Part shown: positions 1 through 9,315 of the stretch, in pieces | Layout of the letters: each line of letters starts with the position of its first letter | Numbering within the stretch: the first letter of the stretch is position 1 | NCBI RefSeq assembly: GCF_007991655.1 | Contig: NZ_BJYT01000011.1 | Coordinates: 145,547-209,546 of the forward strand | DNA length: 64,000 bases | Reading direction: 5' to 3' | Source of the DNA: Segetibacter aerophilus | GTDB lineage: Bacteria > Bacteroidota > Bacteroidia > Chitinophagales > Chitinophagaceae | Program-made: the position numbers and the translations under genes | The notes under the pieces: model-generated | What the model was told of the DNA's origin: nothing | What the model saw: the letters and a program-made list of their open reading frames with translations, nothing else | Databases searched by the model: none

Positions 1-625
1 TTGGAGAAAAGATGAGTGATAGTATGAGAATAACAGCGAGGGACGCTCCTGTAATCAGAATAAATGGTGGCAGTCCTTCCCGGTACATTACGAGGAAAAA
101 TGAGAAGTAAACCAACGCCAGTCCCGTTTCATTTTGAGCAACGGTAATAATGGCGGGCAACAAGGATATTGCTGCCCCAACTGCCTGCGATTTTGTTTTG
201 CTAAAATCCGTCTCCTGCCTGCTTATGTATTTTGCTAACGCAAGACAAGTAAAGACTTTGCAAAGTTCAGAAGGCTGTAATCGAAAGCCGCCTAGTACGA
301 GCCACGACTTTGACCCTTTGACTTCCGAACCGATTACGAGCGCCGCAAGACACAGTACAATACCGACCCCATACATCAGGTTTGCGGTCGCTGTAAAAAA
401 TTTGCTGTCCGTGAGTAAAATGAAAATGGCAAGCACCGAACAGATGCCGGCCCATAATGCTTGCTTTCCGTAGTCTTTTGATTGGCTTAAGACAGGCTGA
501 AAAATGTTATCCCCCTCTTTATACTCATTCGCAAAAATCATCAACAGGCCTATGATCACGAGCGTTCCGTACAAGATAACTATACTCCAGTCTATCCCTT
601 TAGAGATGTTATTACTATTTGTCAT
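1..625 (-). CDS. rodA: Rod-shape protein RodA, peptidoglycan glycosyltransferase (5' part only)
   Basis: SEDS-family membrane protein that polymerises glycan strands for cell elongation together with PBP2. Translating the minus strand from the ATG at 625 gives about 208 residues that run off the left edge. They contain several hydrophobic segments and the family signature GSKSWLVLGGFRLQPSEL, followed by a conserved QNETGLALVY stretch. The start overlaps the end of mrdA by 11 bases, the usual mrdA-rodA arrangement, so translation is probably coupled. The C-terminal half lies outside the window. Family call is secure; only completeness is unknown. Confidence 0.9.
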   Translation of the reverse strand, partial: MTNSNNISKGIDWSIVILYGTLVIIGLLMIFANEYKEGDNIFQPVLSQSKDYGKQALWAGICSVLAIFILLTDSKFFTATANLMYGVGIVLCLAALVIGSEVKGSKSWLVLGGFRLQPSELCKVFTCLALAKYISRQETDFSKTKSQAVGAAISLLPAIITVAQNETGLALVYFSFFLVMYREGLPPFILITGASLAVILILSLIFSP

Positions 626-2702
626 GCTTCAACGTGTCTAAAGTATTCTTTTTGTCGTCAGGTAAAAGCATGGACGGTTTCTCAATGAGATATTCTCCTG
701 TATCTTTTCTATTTGGTTCGGCTTCAGGATCGAATGTTGTCTTCTTAGCTACTACCACCGGCTGTTCTATTACTGTATCTACACTTACTTCTTTAATGCC
801 AGCTTTAGCTCGCCTGATAGAGTCCTTTTGATAATACCAGTGCTTGATTGCTGCAGGAATTAAATCTGCTTTAGATACCCTTTCCAGTGTCGACATACTT
901 TCAGCAGAAATAGTATCATTTAAGTATTTCTCCATAAGCAGTGTAGCAATTGGACCTGCCCAGGTAGCACCATAGCCAGCATTTTCAATCACAACAGCGA
1001 CAGCAATCTTTGGGTTTCTACGCGGAGCGAAACTGGTGAATATTGAGTGATTTTTACCGTGAGGGTTTTGAGCTGTCCCCGTCTTTGCACAATATTGAAT
1101 GTTCGGAATTTTAAGAAAATTTGCAGTACCGTATACAGTAACGTCATACATTCCATCAACCACGGCCTGGTAAGCTGAGTCTGAAATATTTGTCACCTTA
1201 TGTTTGGTTCTGTATTTTTCAAGGAAAGCGGTATCATTAATCGTTTCCTCTTGTATACTATCTACAAAATGCGGAGTATAATAATAGCCGCGATTAGCTA
1301 TAATGCTGGTTACGTTTGCCATCTGAAGAGGAGTAGCTGTCATACGATCCTGGCCGATGCCAAGGGTTAACACGTTGCAGCTGTTCCAGCGCTTCGCGCC
1401 ACCAAAATCTTTATTGTAACGACTCGTATCTGGTATTGAAGCCCTGTCTTCGCTCGGCAAGTCAACGCCTAATCTTACACCCATGCCAAATGAGTTCATG
1501 TACTCTTTCCATTTAAGGTAGCCATTGGCGGTATTTCCAAAAGCAGGATTATCAAGAGCCATCCGAAAAATCTGGACAAAATACGAGTTGCACGAGTTGG
1601 CCAAAGCTATTCTAAGATTGGCGGCATGACCCCCACCAGAGTGAGTACAAGCCGGCTTTCCTATTCCGCAGCCATAGTAGCGACCCGGACATGAGTACCC
1701 ATAAGAAGGGGTGATCAGTCGTTGATCTAAAGCTACCAACGCACCCAAAGGTTTAAAAGTAGAGCCGGGAGGATATTGTCCCTTGATTGCCCGATTGTAT
1801 AAAGGTCGGGCAGTGTCAAGTGCCATTCTGCCCCAGTTTTTTCTAAAAGCAGCACCGGCCAAATCATTCGGATCATAACTAGGTCCCGATGTCATCGCAA
1901 GGATTCCTCCTGTTTTAGGATTAATAGCTACCAATCCGCCTATCTTGTTCTTCATCAATTTTTCAGCTAATTGCTGCAACTCAATATCAACGCTCGTATA
2001 TAGGTTTCTTCCGGCTTCCGCCAAGGTATCATACACGCCTTTTTCATAGCTGCCCTGTATTCTGTTTCTGTTGTCCTTAATCAAAAAGTTAATTCCTCTT
2101 TGACCCATTAAAACCTTTTCATAGGTTTTCTCTAAACCGCTACGGCCCACCAAATCGCCCATTTGATAGAAATACCCAGACTTTCTAATAATGGCCGTAT
2201 CCACTTCTCCAACGTAACCTAATATATGAGCAGCAGCTTTGTACGGATAAGTACGAACAGGTCTTTCAGAAAGGTCAAACCCTGAAAACTTATACATGTT
2301 TTCATCCAACTGCGCTTGTAACTGCGTAGTTATAAAAGGCTCGAAAACGCTGGGTCTATACCTTCCGTTTTTGATAATAGAAGTGACAATTCTTTTGTTG
2401 AACTCGGCTGTATCTATTTTTAAGAGATTACATAATGCGAGCGTATCGATTCCTTTTACCTGGGAGGGCGTAACCACTAAATCGAAACGGGCAATATTAT
2501 CTAGAATAGCTCTTCCTTTTCGGTCGTAAATAATACCACGGCTTGGGTAAGCGATCTTTTTAGCAACGGCGTTATCGTCTGCAAGCTTTTTATATTTTCC
2601 AGATGTCACTTGCAGGTTAAATAGCTGTCCTACAATTACAAGAAAAACAACAACAAAAATTAATTGAATTACCCTCTTTCGGGACTGATTAAATTCCGGC
2701 AT
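615..2702 (-). CDS. mrdA: Penicillin-binding protein 2 (elongation transpeptidase)
   Basis: Class B PBP that cross-links peptidoglycan in the elongasome with RodA. The 695 residues start with an N-terminal membrane anchor (about 10-32), then the dimerisation domain with the GRSGLEKTYE region near 186, then the transpeptidase domain. All three catalytic motifs are visible: STFK with Ser314, SCN at 370-372 and KTG at 540-542. The tail after about 610 is polar and probably disordered. It forms a two-gene unit with rodA. In many Bacteroidota mreBCD lies directly upstream; here a gap of nearly 400 bases and an unrelated gene lie there instead. Confidence 0.95.
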   Translation of the reverse strand: MPEFNQSRKRVIQLIFVVVFLVIVGQLFNLQVTSGKYKKLADDNAVAKKIAYPSRGIIYDRKGRAILDNIARFDLVVTPSQVKGIDTLALCNLLKIDTAEFNKRIVTSIIKNGRYRPSVFEPFITTQLQAQLDENMYKFSGFDLSERPVRTYPYKAAAHILGYVGEVDTAIIRKSGYFYQMGDLVGRSGLEKTYEKVLMGQRGINFLIKDNRNRIQGSYEKGVYDTLAEAGRNLYTSVDIELQQLAEKLMKNKIGGLVAINPKTGGILAMTSGPSYDPNDLAGAAFRKNWGRMALDTARPLYNRAIKGQYPPGSTFKPLGALVALDQRLITPSYGYSCPGRYYGCGIGKPACTHSGGGHAANLRIALANSCNSYFVQIFRMALDNPAFGNTANGYLKWKEYMNSFGMGVRLGVDLPSEDRASIPDTSRYNKDFGGAKRWNSCNVLTLGIGQDRMTATPLQMANVTSIIANRGYYYTPHFVDSIQEETINDTAFLEKYRTKHKVTNISDSAYQAVVDGMYDVTVYGTANFLKIPNIQYCAKTGTAQNPHGKNHSIFTSFAPRRNPKIAVAVVIENAGYGATWAGPIATLLMEKYLNDTISAESMSTLERVSKADLIPAAIKHWYYQKDSIRRAKAGIKEVSVDTVIEQPVVVAKKTTFDPEAEPNRKDTGEYLIEKPSMLLPDDKKNTLDTLKHDK

Positions 2703-3088
2703 ATTGCCCTTTCTATTTTACGAACCATTAATACGTTACCATGCAAATTTGCAGTATGTTTTGCAAAATTTCTATTATTAAATAAAGACACTGTGTGCAT
2801 TAAGTAGAAATCAGTTTTGCCTCAACTTTTCAATCAATTGAAGTTGTTTTTTGCCGGGAGTAATAAACGTGCAAAAAGGCTCAAACCTTCACAAGCTTTT
2901 GGACGCAAAAATCTTAATAAAGAATTTTTTGTGGCAAGCGAACGAAACGCTTTTCATCTTCGTTGCGTCGCACACTTGTACTTTTTTTTACAAAAGGCAG
3001 CAGCTCAACGGAGAATTTTCATTTCTTACAGTGAATGAAATAAGATGGAATTTGATGAATTACAAAAATATGAGCAGCCACTAACTCT
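2703..3088. other. Gene-free spacer upstream of mrdA
   Basis: This 386-base spacer separates the starts of mrdA and the end of the DUF4407 gene. It must hold the mrdA promoter, although I cannot pick a clear -7 box. It contains one good copy of the dispersed GTTGCGTCGCAC repeat. Open frames across it encode low-complexity peptides that include the translated repeat and look spurious. Confidence 0.6.
2957..2985 (+). repeat. Dispersed intergenic repeat, copy 1
   Basis: Contains CGTTGCGTCGCACACTTGT followed by ACTTTT, the fullest match to the window consensus. It shares this with copies near 11.49, 17.71, 39.66, 39.80 and 44.29 kb. The core TGCG-T-CGCA is an odd-length palindrome. It lies between mrdA and the DUF4407 gene and in no credible gene. 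Confidence 0.75.
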
Positions 3089-4288
3089 TTAATTTTCCTG
3101 CTTCGTTAGCATATCCTTTTTAAAACGCTCCCAAAAACCATCAAAAGGTTCTTCATGATCTTTGCTCCAACTTTCCAACTGAGACTTCATTTTCTCATCC
3201 CGTCCAGCTCTACTAGAAGCAAAAAACTGTTCAATAAACGTAGTATCGTTTTCCTGCGCCAGGCGGTTATATAACTCCTTAAGCTGCTTTTCTTTCAACT
3301 GGTTAGCCTCAGCAATTTCCTTCTCCATATCCTCTGTCAATTTCACCTTTTCATCATAAGTTCCCGCAGGCAAAAGAGTTTTGGCCAAAACTGGCATCAA
3401 TTCGATCAACATCAGAATTACAACTATTAAGATGTATCTCCATTGCAAAGCTGAATTCTTCTTAACTAAATTATTAAGCGCTTCTATTCTGGTGAGAAAT
3501 CCGTTGTTTAATAATCCCGCAAAAACATCGTTCTCTTTTTTTACCTGGCTATTTATAGAGGCAAGGTTACTATCTATAGAAACAATGCGCGGTTGAAGAG
3601 AAAAACGTAGCTGGTTGTATTGACTGTCGAGTTTCTCATACTCCGCTCTTTTCGCTTTCGCAATGTTCTCAATTCCAACCTTACCAGTCCCGCCTGTTCC
3701 ATCTATCTCCGCTAAAAATTCCCCGCGTGAGGTCGACACCTCGTTGTATTTTCCGGTCAGCTGGTTTTGCAATTGCGTACGCTCGGCATTAAGAGCATTT
3801 TTCTGAGGGTTGAAAAGAGAATCCAGTTCTTGTTGTTTTGCTCGTTTTCTTATCTCGTTATCTAACGACGCCTGCAATTTAATTTCCTTATCGAACATAA
3901 AAAGAATAGCGGGTTGAGCCATAAAAGTTCCAAGAGTAATAGCTAAAACACTTCGAAGCAATAACGGAGCAATTTTGTTTCTATTAAACTTATTCATGCC
4001 CTTGATAAGAGCACGGTCGATGGTAAGTATAATAAAACCCATAAACAATCCGAGCAAAATGGCCAGAACCAGGCTAGTCGTAATGGTTGACCAGAAGTAG
4101 GTCCATGCTAGGGTGGCAAAGCTCCATGTTGCCAAAACTGTAGTACCAATAATTTTATACCTGTTTCTATCAACTACGCATTGTATCAGTAGTTCTTCCT
4201 CTGCTGTGCTTAACCACCATAAAAAAGAATCCCATTTGGTGGCGTTATACTGCTCCCTTTGAGAAATAGATGAAATGTTTTTATTCAT
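3089..4288 (-). CDS. DUF4407 domain membrane protein
   Basis: A 399-residue protein of the DUF4407 family, function unknown. Residues about 45-105 carry two or three hydrophobic segments ending in ILTIDRALIKG, with the Asp-Arg pair typical of this family. Another hydrophobic segment follows near 115-130. A long charged, coiled-coil-prone region spans about 130-270, one further transmembrane segment lies near 285-305, and the C-terminal tail is charged. It appears monocistronic, with about 230 bases upstream before the divergent yidC. The family call rests on this topology and motif; a role cannot be inferred. Confidence 0.75.
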   Translation of the reverse strand: MNKNISSISQREQYNATKWDSFLWWLSTAEEELLIQCVVDRNRYKIIGTTVLATWSFATLAWTYFWSTITTSLVLAILLGLFMGFIILTIDRALIKGMNKFNRNKIAPLLLRSVLAITLGTFMAQPAILFMFDKEIKLQASLDNEIRKRAKQQELDSLFNPQKNALNAERTQLQNQLTGKYNEVSTSRGEFLAEIDGTGGTGKVGIENIAKAKRAEYEKLDSQYNQLRFSLQPRIVSIDSNLASINSQVKKENDVFAGLLNNGFLTRIEALNNLVKKNSALQWRYILIVVILMLIELMPVLAKTLLPAGTYDEKVKLTEDMEKEIAEANQLKEKQLKELYNRLAQENDTTFIEQFFASSRAGRDEKMKSQLESWSKDHEEPFDGFWERFKKDMLTKQEN

Positions 4289-4517
4289 CAGGAAATAAAT
4301 TAAGTGAGTAAAAAATAGATACAGGCGGTTGAAGAAGGGAAAGTATTACAAATACTGGAAGTAAAATAAAAACATTGACACTTACAAAAAGTAGAGAAAG
4401 TCCCTTTTATCTATACTTTAACGTCAACTTTTTGCCAATAAGCCAATCGTGCTTTAATAGAATGAGCTGACTTCTAGCTTACTGCCTCCTCCCAAATCTA
4501 TCTAAACTGCAAATCAT

Positions 4518-4525
4518 TACCTTTG
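4518..4525 (+). promoter_or_regulatory. Probable -7 box of the yidC promoter
   Basis: TACCTTTG fits the Bacteroidota TAnnTTTG -7 consensus and lies 22 bases before the chosen yidC ATG, giving a short leader. No convincing TTG -33 element is seen at the usual distance, so this is moderately supported. Confidence 0.5.
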
Positions 4526-4546
4526 CCGCCTAATTTTTACTTTGTT

Positions 4547-6412
4547 ATGAAGACTGACAATAATACGGTCATTGGTTTTGTGTTGATTGGGATTCTTTTT
4601 CTTGGATATTTTTGGTTTTCAAACCGGCAGCAGCAGGCCATACTTTTAGATAAAAAACGAACTGAAGATTCTATTGCACGCGTTAGAGCTCTTACTGCAC
4701 CGAAAGTAGATCCTGCCGCGGCAGCTTTAGATTCACTAAAAAGAGATTCTACAAACAAGCTAGCCGTGGCGGGTAACTTTCAAAGCGCAGCAAATGGTGC
4801 TGAAGAACTTACAACTATCGATAATGGGCTTATAAAAATAAGTTTTACAAATAAAGGTGGCCAGCCTAAGAGTGTTGAACTAAAAACTTTTAAGTCCTTT
4901 GATAGTTCTAATGCAATAATGGGCGGTTCTCCATTTAATAATATTGCGTACACCATTAATACTTCTGCAAATCAGTCAGCTCTAACAAGCAGCCTGTTTT
5001 TTAATCCCCCAACCATTACTAAAGAAGCAGATGGAAGAGAAGTAGTGAGCTATTCACTCACTTCTGTAGATGGTCAGAGCATTACTCACCAATTTATCGT
5101 TAAGCCGAACGATTATATGGTTGACTGGAATATCGTAATAAATGGTGCAAACCGGCTTTTAACAGGAAATACATTAAACGTAAACTGGCAGGTAGAAGCG
5201 GACAAGAAGCAGACAGATATTGTCTACGAAAGAAGACAGTCCAGGCTTTGTTTCGTTGAGGACGGAAGCTACGATTACAAGACTGCGACTACAGGCACGA
5301 CAGCTACTTTTGAGAAACCTGTAAACTGGGTGTCGATGAAGCAGCAATTCTTTAATTCTACGCTTATTGCTAAAAATAATTTTAATGGCGGAGAGATGAG
5401 TGTTACAGTTCCAGCCGACAGTGACACAGGCAAAGTAGTCGGGAAAGCTATTGCGAATATGAAAATTCAACTGCCTGCGGCGGCGTCAGCTACTATTCCA
5501 ATGGCACTTTACTATGGACCAAATGAGTTCAACGTTCTTAAAAAGTATAACATCAAAATGGAGAGTATTGTGGACTTAGGTTCGGGTGTGTTCTCCTTCG
5601 TAAAGTATATTAATAGGTACATTATTATCCCTGTATTCAACTTCTTCGCAAGTTTCATTAGTAGTTACGGTTGGGTAATCGCCTTACTTACAATCTTTAT
5701 CAGGTTAGTTACTTCCCCCCTTACATATACGAGCTATTTAAGCGGTGCCAAAATGAAGGTTTTACGCCCTGAATTAGATATCCTCAAGAAAAAACTCGGG
5801 GATGACCAGCAAGCCTTTGCAATGCAGCAGATGAAATTGTTCAGGGAGGCAGGAGTTAATCCATTAGGAGGCTGTATACCGGCTGTCTTACAAATTCCAA
5901 TCTTCTTTGCGTTGTACAGTTTCTTTAATTCTGAGATTGCGTTGCGAGGGCAAAGCTTTTTGTGGGCGAAAGATCTTTCGTCTTATGATGTAATTGCGCG
6001 GTTGCCTTTTTCTATTCCTTTTGGGTTCGGCGACCACATTAGTCTTTTTACAATCACGGCAGTCACTACCAGCTTTCTAATTTCAATTTACAATATGAGC
6101 ATGACTCCTGACCAGGGAAACCCGGTCATGAAGTATATGCCTTATTTCTTTCCCTTTATACTCCTGTTTATATTTAACCAATTGCCGTCGGCGTTAACGT
6201 GGTACTATACTGTTTCAAACCTTATTACGCTAATTCTTCAGTTTGTAATTCAGAACTACATTATAGACCACGACAAGATTTTAGCAAAAATGGAAGAAAC
6301 AAGAAAAAAGCCAAAAACAAAGTCTAAATGGCAGGAGCGATACTCCCAGATGATGGAATCGCAGCAAAAGGTTCAGGATCTGAAGCAAAGAACCAATAAC
6401 AACAAAAAGTAA
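4547..6412 (+). CDS. yidC: Membrane protein insertase YidC
   Basis: Inserts and folds inner-membrane proteins, alone or with Sec. The 621 residues start with an N-terminal transmembrane helix (IGFVLIGILFLGYFWF). A large periplasmic beta domain follows to about residue 340, then the conserved YidC/Oxa1 core with about five membrane segments and the motif FIRLVTSPLTY, whose arginine belongs to the hydrophilic groove. The tail is lysine-rich, as expected for ribosome contact. The ATG at 4547 was chosen over an in-frame TTG 24 bases upstream because it leaves the leader helix intact and follows a -7 box. A clear terminator follows the gene. Confidence 0.95.
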   Translation: MKTDNNTVIGFVLIGILFLGYFWFSNRQQQAILLDKKRTEDSIARVRALTAPKVDPAAAALDSLKRDSTNKLAVAGNFQSAANGAEELTTIDNGLIKISFTNKGGQPKSVELKTFKSFDSSNAIMGGSPFNNIAYTINTSANQSALTSSLFFNPPTITKEADGREVVSYSLTSVDGQSITHQFIVKPNDYMVDWNIVINGANRLLTGNTLNVNWQVEADKKQTDIVYERRQSRLCFVEDGSYDYKTATTGTTATFEKPVNWVSMKQQFFNSTLIAKNNFNGGEMSVTVPADSDTGKVVGKAIANMKIQLPAAASATIPMALYYGPNEFNVLKKYNIKMESIVDLGSGVFSFVKYINRYIIIPVFNFFASFISSYGWVIALLTIFIRLVTSPLTYTSYLSGAKMKVLRPELDILKKKLGDDQQAFAMQQMKLFREAGVNPLGGCIPAVLQIPIFFALYSFFNSEIALRGQSFLWAKDLSSYDVIARLPFSIPFGFGDHISLFTITAVTTSFLISIYNMSMTPDQGNPVMKYMPYFFPFILLFIFNQLPSALTWYYTVSNLITLILQFVIQNYIIDHDKILAKMEETRKKPKTKSKWQERYSQMMESQQKVQDLKQRTNNNKK

Positions 6413-6424
6413 ATATCTATCTAT

Positions 6425-6454
6425 AAAAAGCTGAAGCCGCGCTTCAGCTTTTTT
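6425..6454 (+). terminator. Rho-independent terminator of yidC
   Basis: AAAAAGCTGAAGC pairs with GCTTCAGCTTTTTT around a three-base CGC loop, 12 bases after the yidC stop. The T run continues the stem, as in a classic terminator. Confidence 0.9.
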
Positions 6455-6494
6455 CTTATCAACAGCCAGATTTTTGTTTCTTTACATCGACAAT

Positions 6495-7133
6495 ATGAAA
6501 ATACTACTAACGATCTTTTGTGTAGCTTTTTTGGCTAGCGCTAAAACCTCCGGCCAGGAAACAAAGATAATCTCTGACTGCACTGTGAATTTCGATGTTG
6601 CGGTACAAGACACTAAAGGCGACATGGCAGCTTCAAAAGCTATGACTGGAACTACCAAGGTTGTTTATATAAAAGGTACAAGAAGCAGAAGCGATTTGGA
6701 AACGCCAAATTTTAAGCAAACAATGATTTATGACTCGAAAGAGGACAGTACAATCATATTGAGAGAGCTGGGAAATACAAAATACATTTCTTACCTCGAT
6801 GGCAACCAAAGGAGAGAGAAAAATAAAAAATATGAGGGAATTAAGTTTACAAAAACAAATGAAAAGAAAACAATTCTAGGCTATGAATGCAATAAAGTAA
6901 TTGCAACTCTTACTGACGGTTCTACTTACGATGTGTTTTATACCACCGCCATTATCCCCTCGACTACAGAGTACGAATATCAGTTTAAAGATTTGGCAGG
7001 ATTTGTTTTAGAATACCAGGCTGAATTTGCTCAAGGGAAAACAAAAGTTACTTTTACAGCTTCAAAAATATCATTAGTACCAGTTCCGGTAGCTAAATTT
7101 GACGTGCCTAAAACTGGTTATCGAGTGCTGTAA
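6495..7133 (+). CDS. Secreted conserved protein, GLPGLI/DUF4412-like
   Basis: A 212-residue exported protein of unknown function. It begins with a signal peptide (MKILLTIFCVAFLASAKTSG). The mature part is beta-rich, with motifs such as ILGYECNKVIATL, a Tyr-Asp-Val-Phe-Tyr-Thr stretch, and DLAGFVLEYQAE, which resembles the GxPGLILE region of GLPGLI-type periplasmic proteins. The ATG at 6495 was preferred over a TTG 21 bases upstream because the signal peptide begins there. It follows the yidC terminator and so has its own promoter. Family placement is by resemblance only. Confidence 0.65.
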   Translation: MKILLTIFCVAFLASAKTSGQETKIISDCTVNFDVAVQDTKGDMAASKAMTGTTKVVYIKGTRSRSDLETPNFKQTMIYDSKEDSTIILRELGNTKYISYLDGNQRREKNKKYEGIKFTKTNEKKTILGYECNKVIATLTDGSTYDVFYTTAIIPSTTEYEYQFKDLAGFVLEYQAEFAQGKTKVTFTASKISLVPVPVAKFDVPKTGYRVL

Positions 7134-7152
7134 TATACAAGAAAAGCAATAA

Positions 7153-7509
7153 TTAACGAAAAGCAGGAGGTGCTGGAGCTTTAAACTTAGGAACACTTAC
7201 CTTATGAGTATAGGGATAAATATAGGTCGTGTTACCTTTTTCAAAACGCATCATAGAGTTATAAGTGATATCCCCGTTTTGCTCTTTCTTTTGGCTTAGC
7301 AATTGCAGCCCTCTATATTCAAAACCAGCGCGTAATGAGAACGGAGAAGCTGATTTATAAAAATTTCTATTAAAGTTCTTTAACGAATAAATATTTCTAG
7401 TTCTTTTATCCGTTGAACCGGTAAAAGAACCCATAGCAATATGAGTAAACCCAACTAAGAGCAGGGCAATTGATATTTTTTTAAGTTGTATGTTATATGG
7501 ATGTCTCAT
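7153..7509 (-). CDS. Small exported hypothetical protein
   Basis: A 118-residue protein that I do not recognise. The N-terminus has a basic start and a hydrophobic stretch (KKISIALLLVGFTHIAMG) consistent with a signal peptide. The rest is Tyr/Asn/Lys-rich and ends in a Pro-Ala-rich tail. The ATG at 7509 was chosen over a TTG four codons upstream. It is convergent with the secreted protein gene to its left and divergent from the TPR gene to its right. Confidence 0.55.
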   Translation of the reverse strand: MRHPYNIQLKKISIALLLVGFTHIAMGSFTGSTDKRTRNIYSLKNFNRNFYKSASPFSLRAGFEYRGLQLLSQKKEQNGDITYNSMMRFEKGNTTYIYPYTHKVSVPKFKAPAPPAFR

Positions 7510-7653
7510 TTTACGGTACAAATTTACAAGTATTATTCATTATTTAACAACTTTTTGCCCTTTTTATTATAGACGCGGGAAAATAAAAAAAGTTAAAAAA
7601 AGAAATTTGTTTTTTTTAACAGGTAGCTTAACTTTCAAATATAAGACACACAA

Positions 7654-9075
7654 ATGGCGGGAAATTCATACAGAGAAGATAAAGAAGAGATGCGGGAATT
7701 GCTCAGGCAGTTTGAAAATTTAAGGTCCGGACGACAGCATTCATTTCTGGAAGAAGACTCATTTGAACGCATAATTGACTATTTCGACGAAAAGGATGAA
7801 CTTTTAAAAGCGATGGAGGCGGCAGACTTTGGAATAGAGCAGTTTCCTTTCTCGTCGGTGCTTATGATAAAAAAAGCTGACCTTTTGTTGGCGGGAAGAA
7901 AATATTGGGATGCACTTGAAATCCTTGAGAAGGCTGAGCTATACGATAGCAACGACATCAATCTTTTCATTCTTAAAACGGACGCATATCTCGCGCTCGA
8001 TCAGCAAAGCAAAGCGGTTGAACTTTTAGAAGCTGCCCTATTGCAGTTTGAAGGTGAAGAAAGAATTGAACTCCTTTTTGAACTTGCGGATGTTTATGAT
8101 GACTACGAGGAATTTGACAAGGTTTTTGATTGCCTGAAATTAATTCTTGAAGAAGATCCCACCAATGAAGAAGCCCTCTATAAAATTTGCTTCTGGACAG
8201 ATTTTACCGGTAGAAATGAAGAAAGCATTAAACTCCACCTTCAGATTATTGAAGATTACCCTTATAGCGAACTAGCGTGGTTCAATCTAGGTGCGGCGTA
8301 CCAGGGTTTGAAGTTGTATGAAAAAGCGATCGACGCTTACCTCTACGCTGTTACAATCGATGAAAAGTTTGATTATGCCTACCGGAACATGGGTGATGCA
8401 TATCTACGCCTGAGGAAGTTTAAGGAGGCTATAGAAGTGCTGGAAAAGGTTCTAGAACTGAGTCGCCCGGAAGATGTGATTTACGAGGCTATTGGACATT
8501 GTTATCATAAAATTGGAAATTTCGCGCAAGCACGATTCAATTATCGTAAAGCATCGCACCTGAATCCGGACGATAGTAAGTTGTACTACAAAATGGCACT
8601 AACGTACATCAACGAGGAGCAATGGGAAAGTGCCGTGAAACAATTAGATAGTGCCATGCGTATTCACCGTAACCTGCCGGAATATAACCTGGCAATGGGC
8701 GAATGTAAAATGCAGCTCAGACTTTTTAAAGAGGCAATTCAATTTTTTGGAAATGTGGTGAGAACCCGCCCAAAAAGCGTTGCAGGATGGGAAGCACTAA
8801 TAAGATGCCTTTTTAAAGCAGGTTTTTATGAGGAGGCAATAGAGCAGTGCCATGCGGCTATTAAAATTACTGAAGGAAAGTCCTTATTTATATTTTATCA
8901 TAGCGCCTGCCTGTTTGCTCGCAAAAAATCTAAAGAAGCGCTTTTACAGTTGGAAAAGGCAATGAATAAATCTCCAAGGCAAGTTAAAAAGCTTATAGAC
9001 CTTTATCCTGCAATTTTACAAAATCAGCAAGTTGTAGATTTAATTGGCAGGTATAAAAAGGGAAAGAAGTCATAG
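7654..9075 (+). CDS. Tetratricopeptide repeat protein
   Basis: A 473-residue protein made almost entirely of helical TPR units, recognisable from repeated patterns such as AWFNLGAAYQGLKLYEKAID and YRNMGDAYLRLRKFKEAIE between about 60 and 420. There is no signal peptide or membrane segment, so it is probably a cytoplasmic scaffold. The N-terminus is acidic and charged. It stands alone, and its neighbours give no functional hint. TPR identity is certain; the partner is unknown. Confidence 0.85.
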   Translation: MAGNSYREDKEEMRELLRQFENLRSGRQHSFLEEDSFERIIDYFDEKDELLKAMEAADFGIEQFPFSSVLMIKKADLLLAGRKYWDALEILEKAELYDSNDINLFILKTDAYLALDQQSKAVELLEAALLQFEGEERIELLFELADVYDDYEEFDKVFDCLKLILEEDPTNEEALYKICFWTDFTGRNEESIKLHLQIIEDYPYSELAWFNLGAAYQGLKLYEKAIDAYLYAVTIDEKFDYAYRNMGDAYLRLRKFKEAIEVLEKVLELSRPEDVIYEAIGHCYHKIGNFAQARFNYRKASHLNPDDSKLYYKMALTYINEEQWESAVKQLDSAMRIHRNLPEYNLAMGECKMQLRLFKEAIQFFGNVVRTRPKSVAGWEALIRCLFKAGFYEEAIEQCHAAIKITEGKSLFIFYHSACLFARKKSKEALLQLEKAMNKSPRQVKKLIDLYPAILQNQQVVDLIGRYKKGKKS

Positions 9076-9240
9076 CTCAAACAGAATTGCCTGGAGTAGA
9101 TCAGACGAAATAAGTAGTAAACTTCTACCGCTAATGAGACTAAAGAGCCATTGAAAGTTGCAGACAAAGTGATTGCGATGCCATGGTGATGCTATGAAAA
9201 GACCTGCTGGTATCATAATAGTTTAGATGCTAACTTCAAA

Positions 9241-9270
9241 TTGGAAATTCAAATCCATTACCTACTTTTG
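9241..9270 (+). promoter_or_regulatory. Bacteroidota-type promoter of efp
   Basis: A TTG at 9241-9243 and the -7 box TACTTTTG at 9263-9270 are separated by 19 bases, matching the known -33/-7 arrangement of this phylum. Transcription would start near 9277, leaving a leader of about 40 bases before the efp ATG. Confidence 0.65.
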
Positions 9271-9315
9271 CGGCTCTTAAAAAGGTTTAAAGGAATTTGA
9301 ATTAATTATTTTTTT

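Noticed and set aside
2817..3038. Rightward open frame of 73 codons between mrdA and the DUF4407 gene
   Set aside because: It contains the translated dispersed repeat (RCVAHLYFF), and similar peptides (RCVAHC, SCVAHLCF) appear in unrelated frames at 11289-11630 and 39431-39832. All are by-products of the repeat.
9240..9253. ATTGGAAATTCAAA before efp, identical to part of palindrome C
   Set aside because: It lacks the AGTA half-site end and coincides with the -33 region of a good efp promoter, so I did not count it as a fourth creD-type operator.
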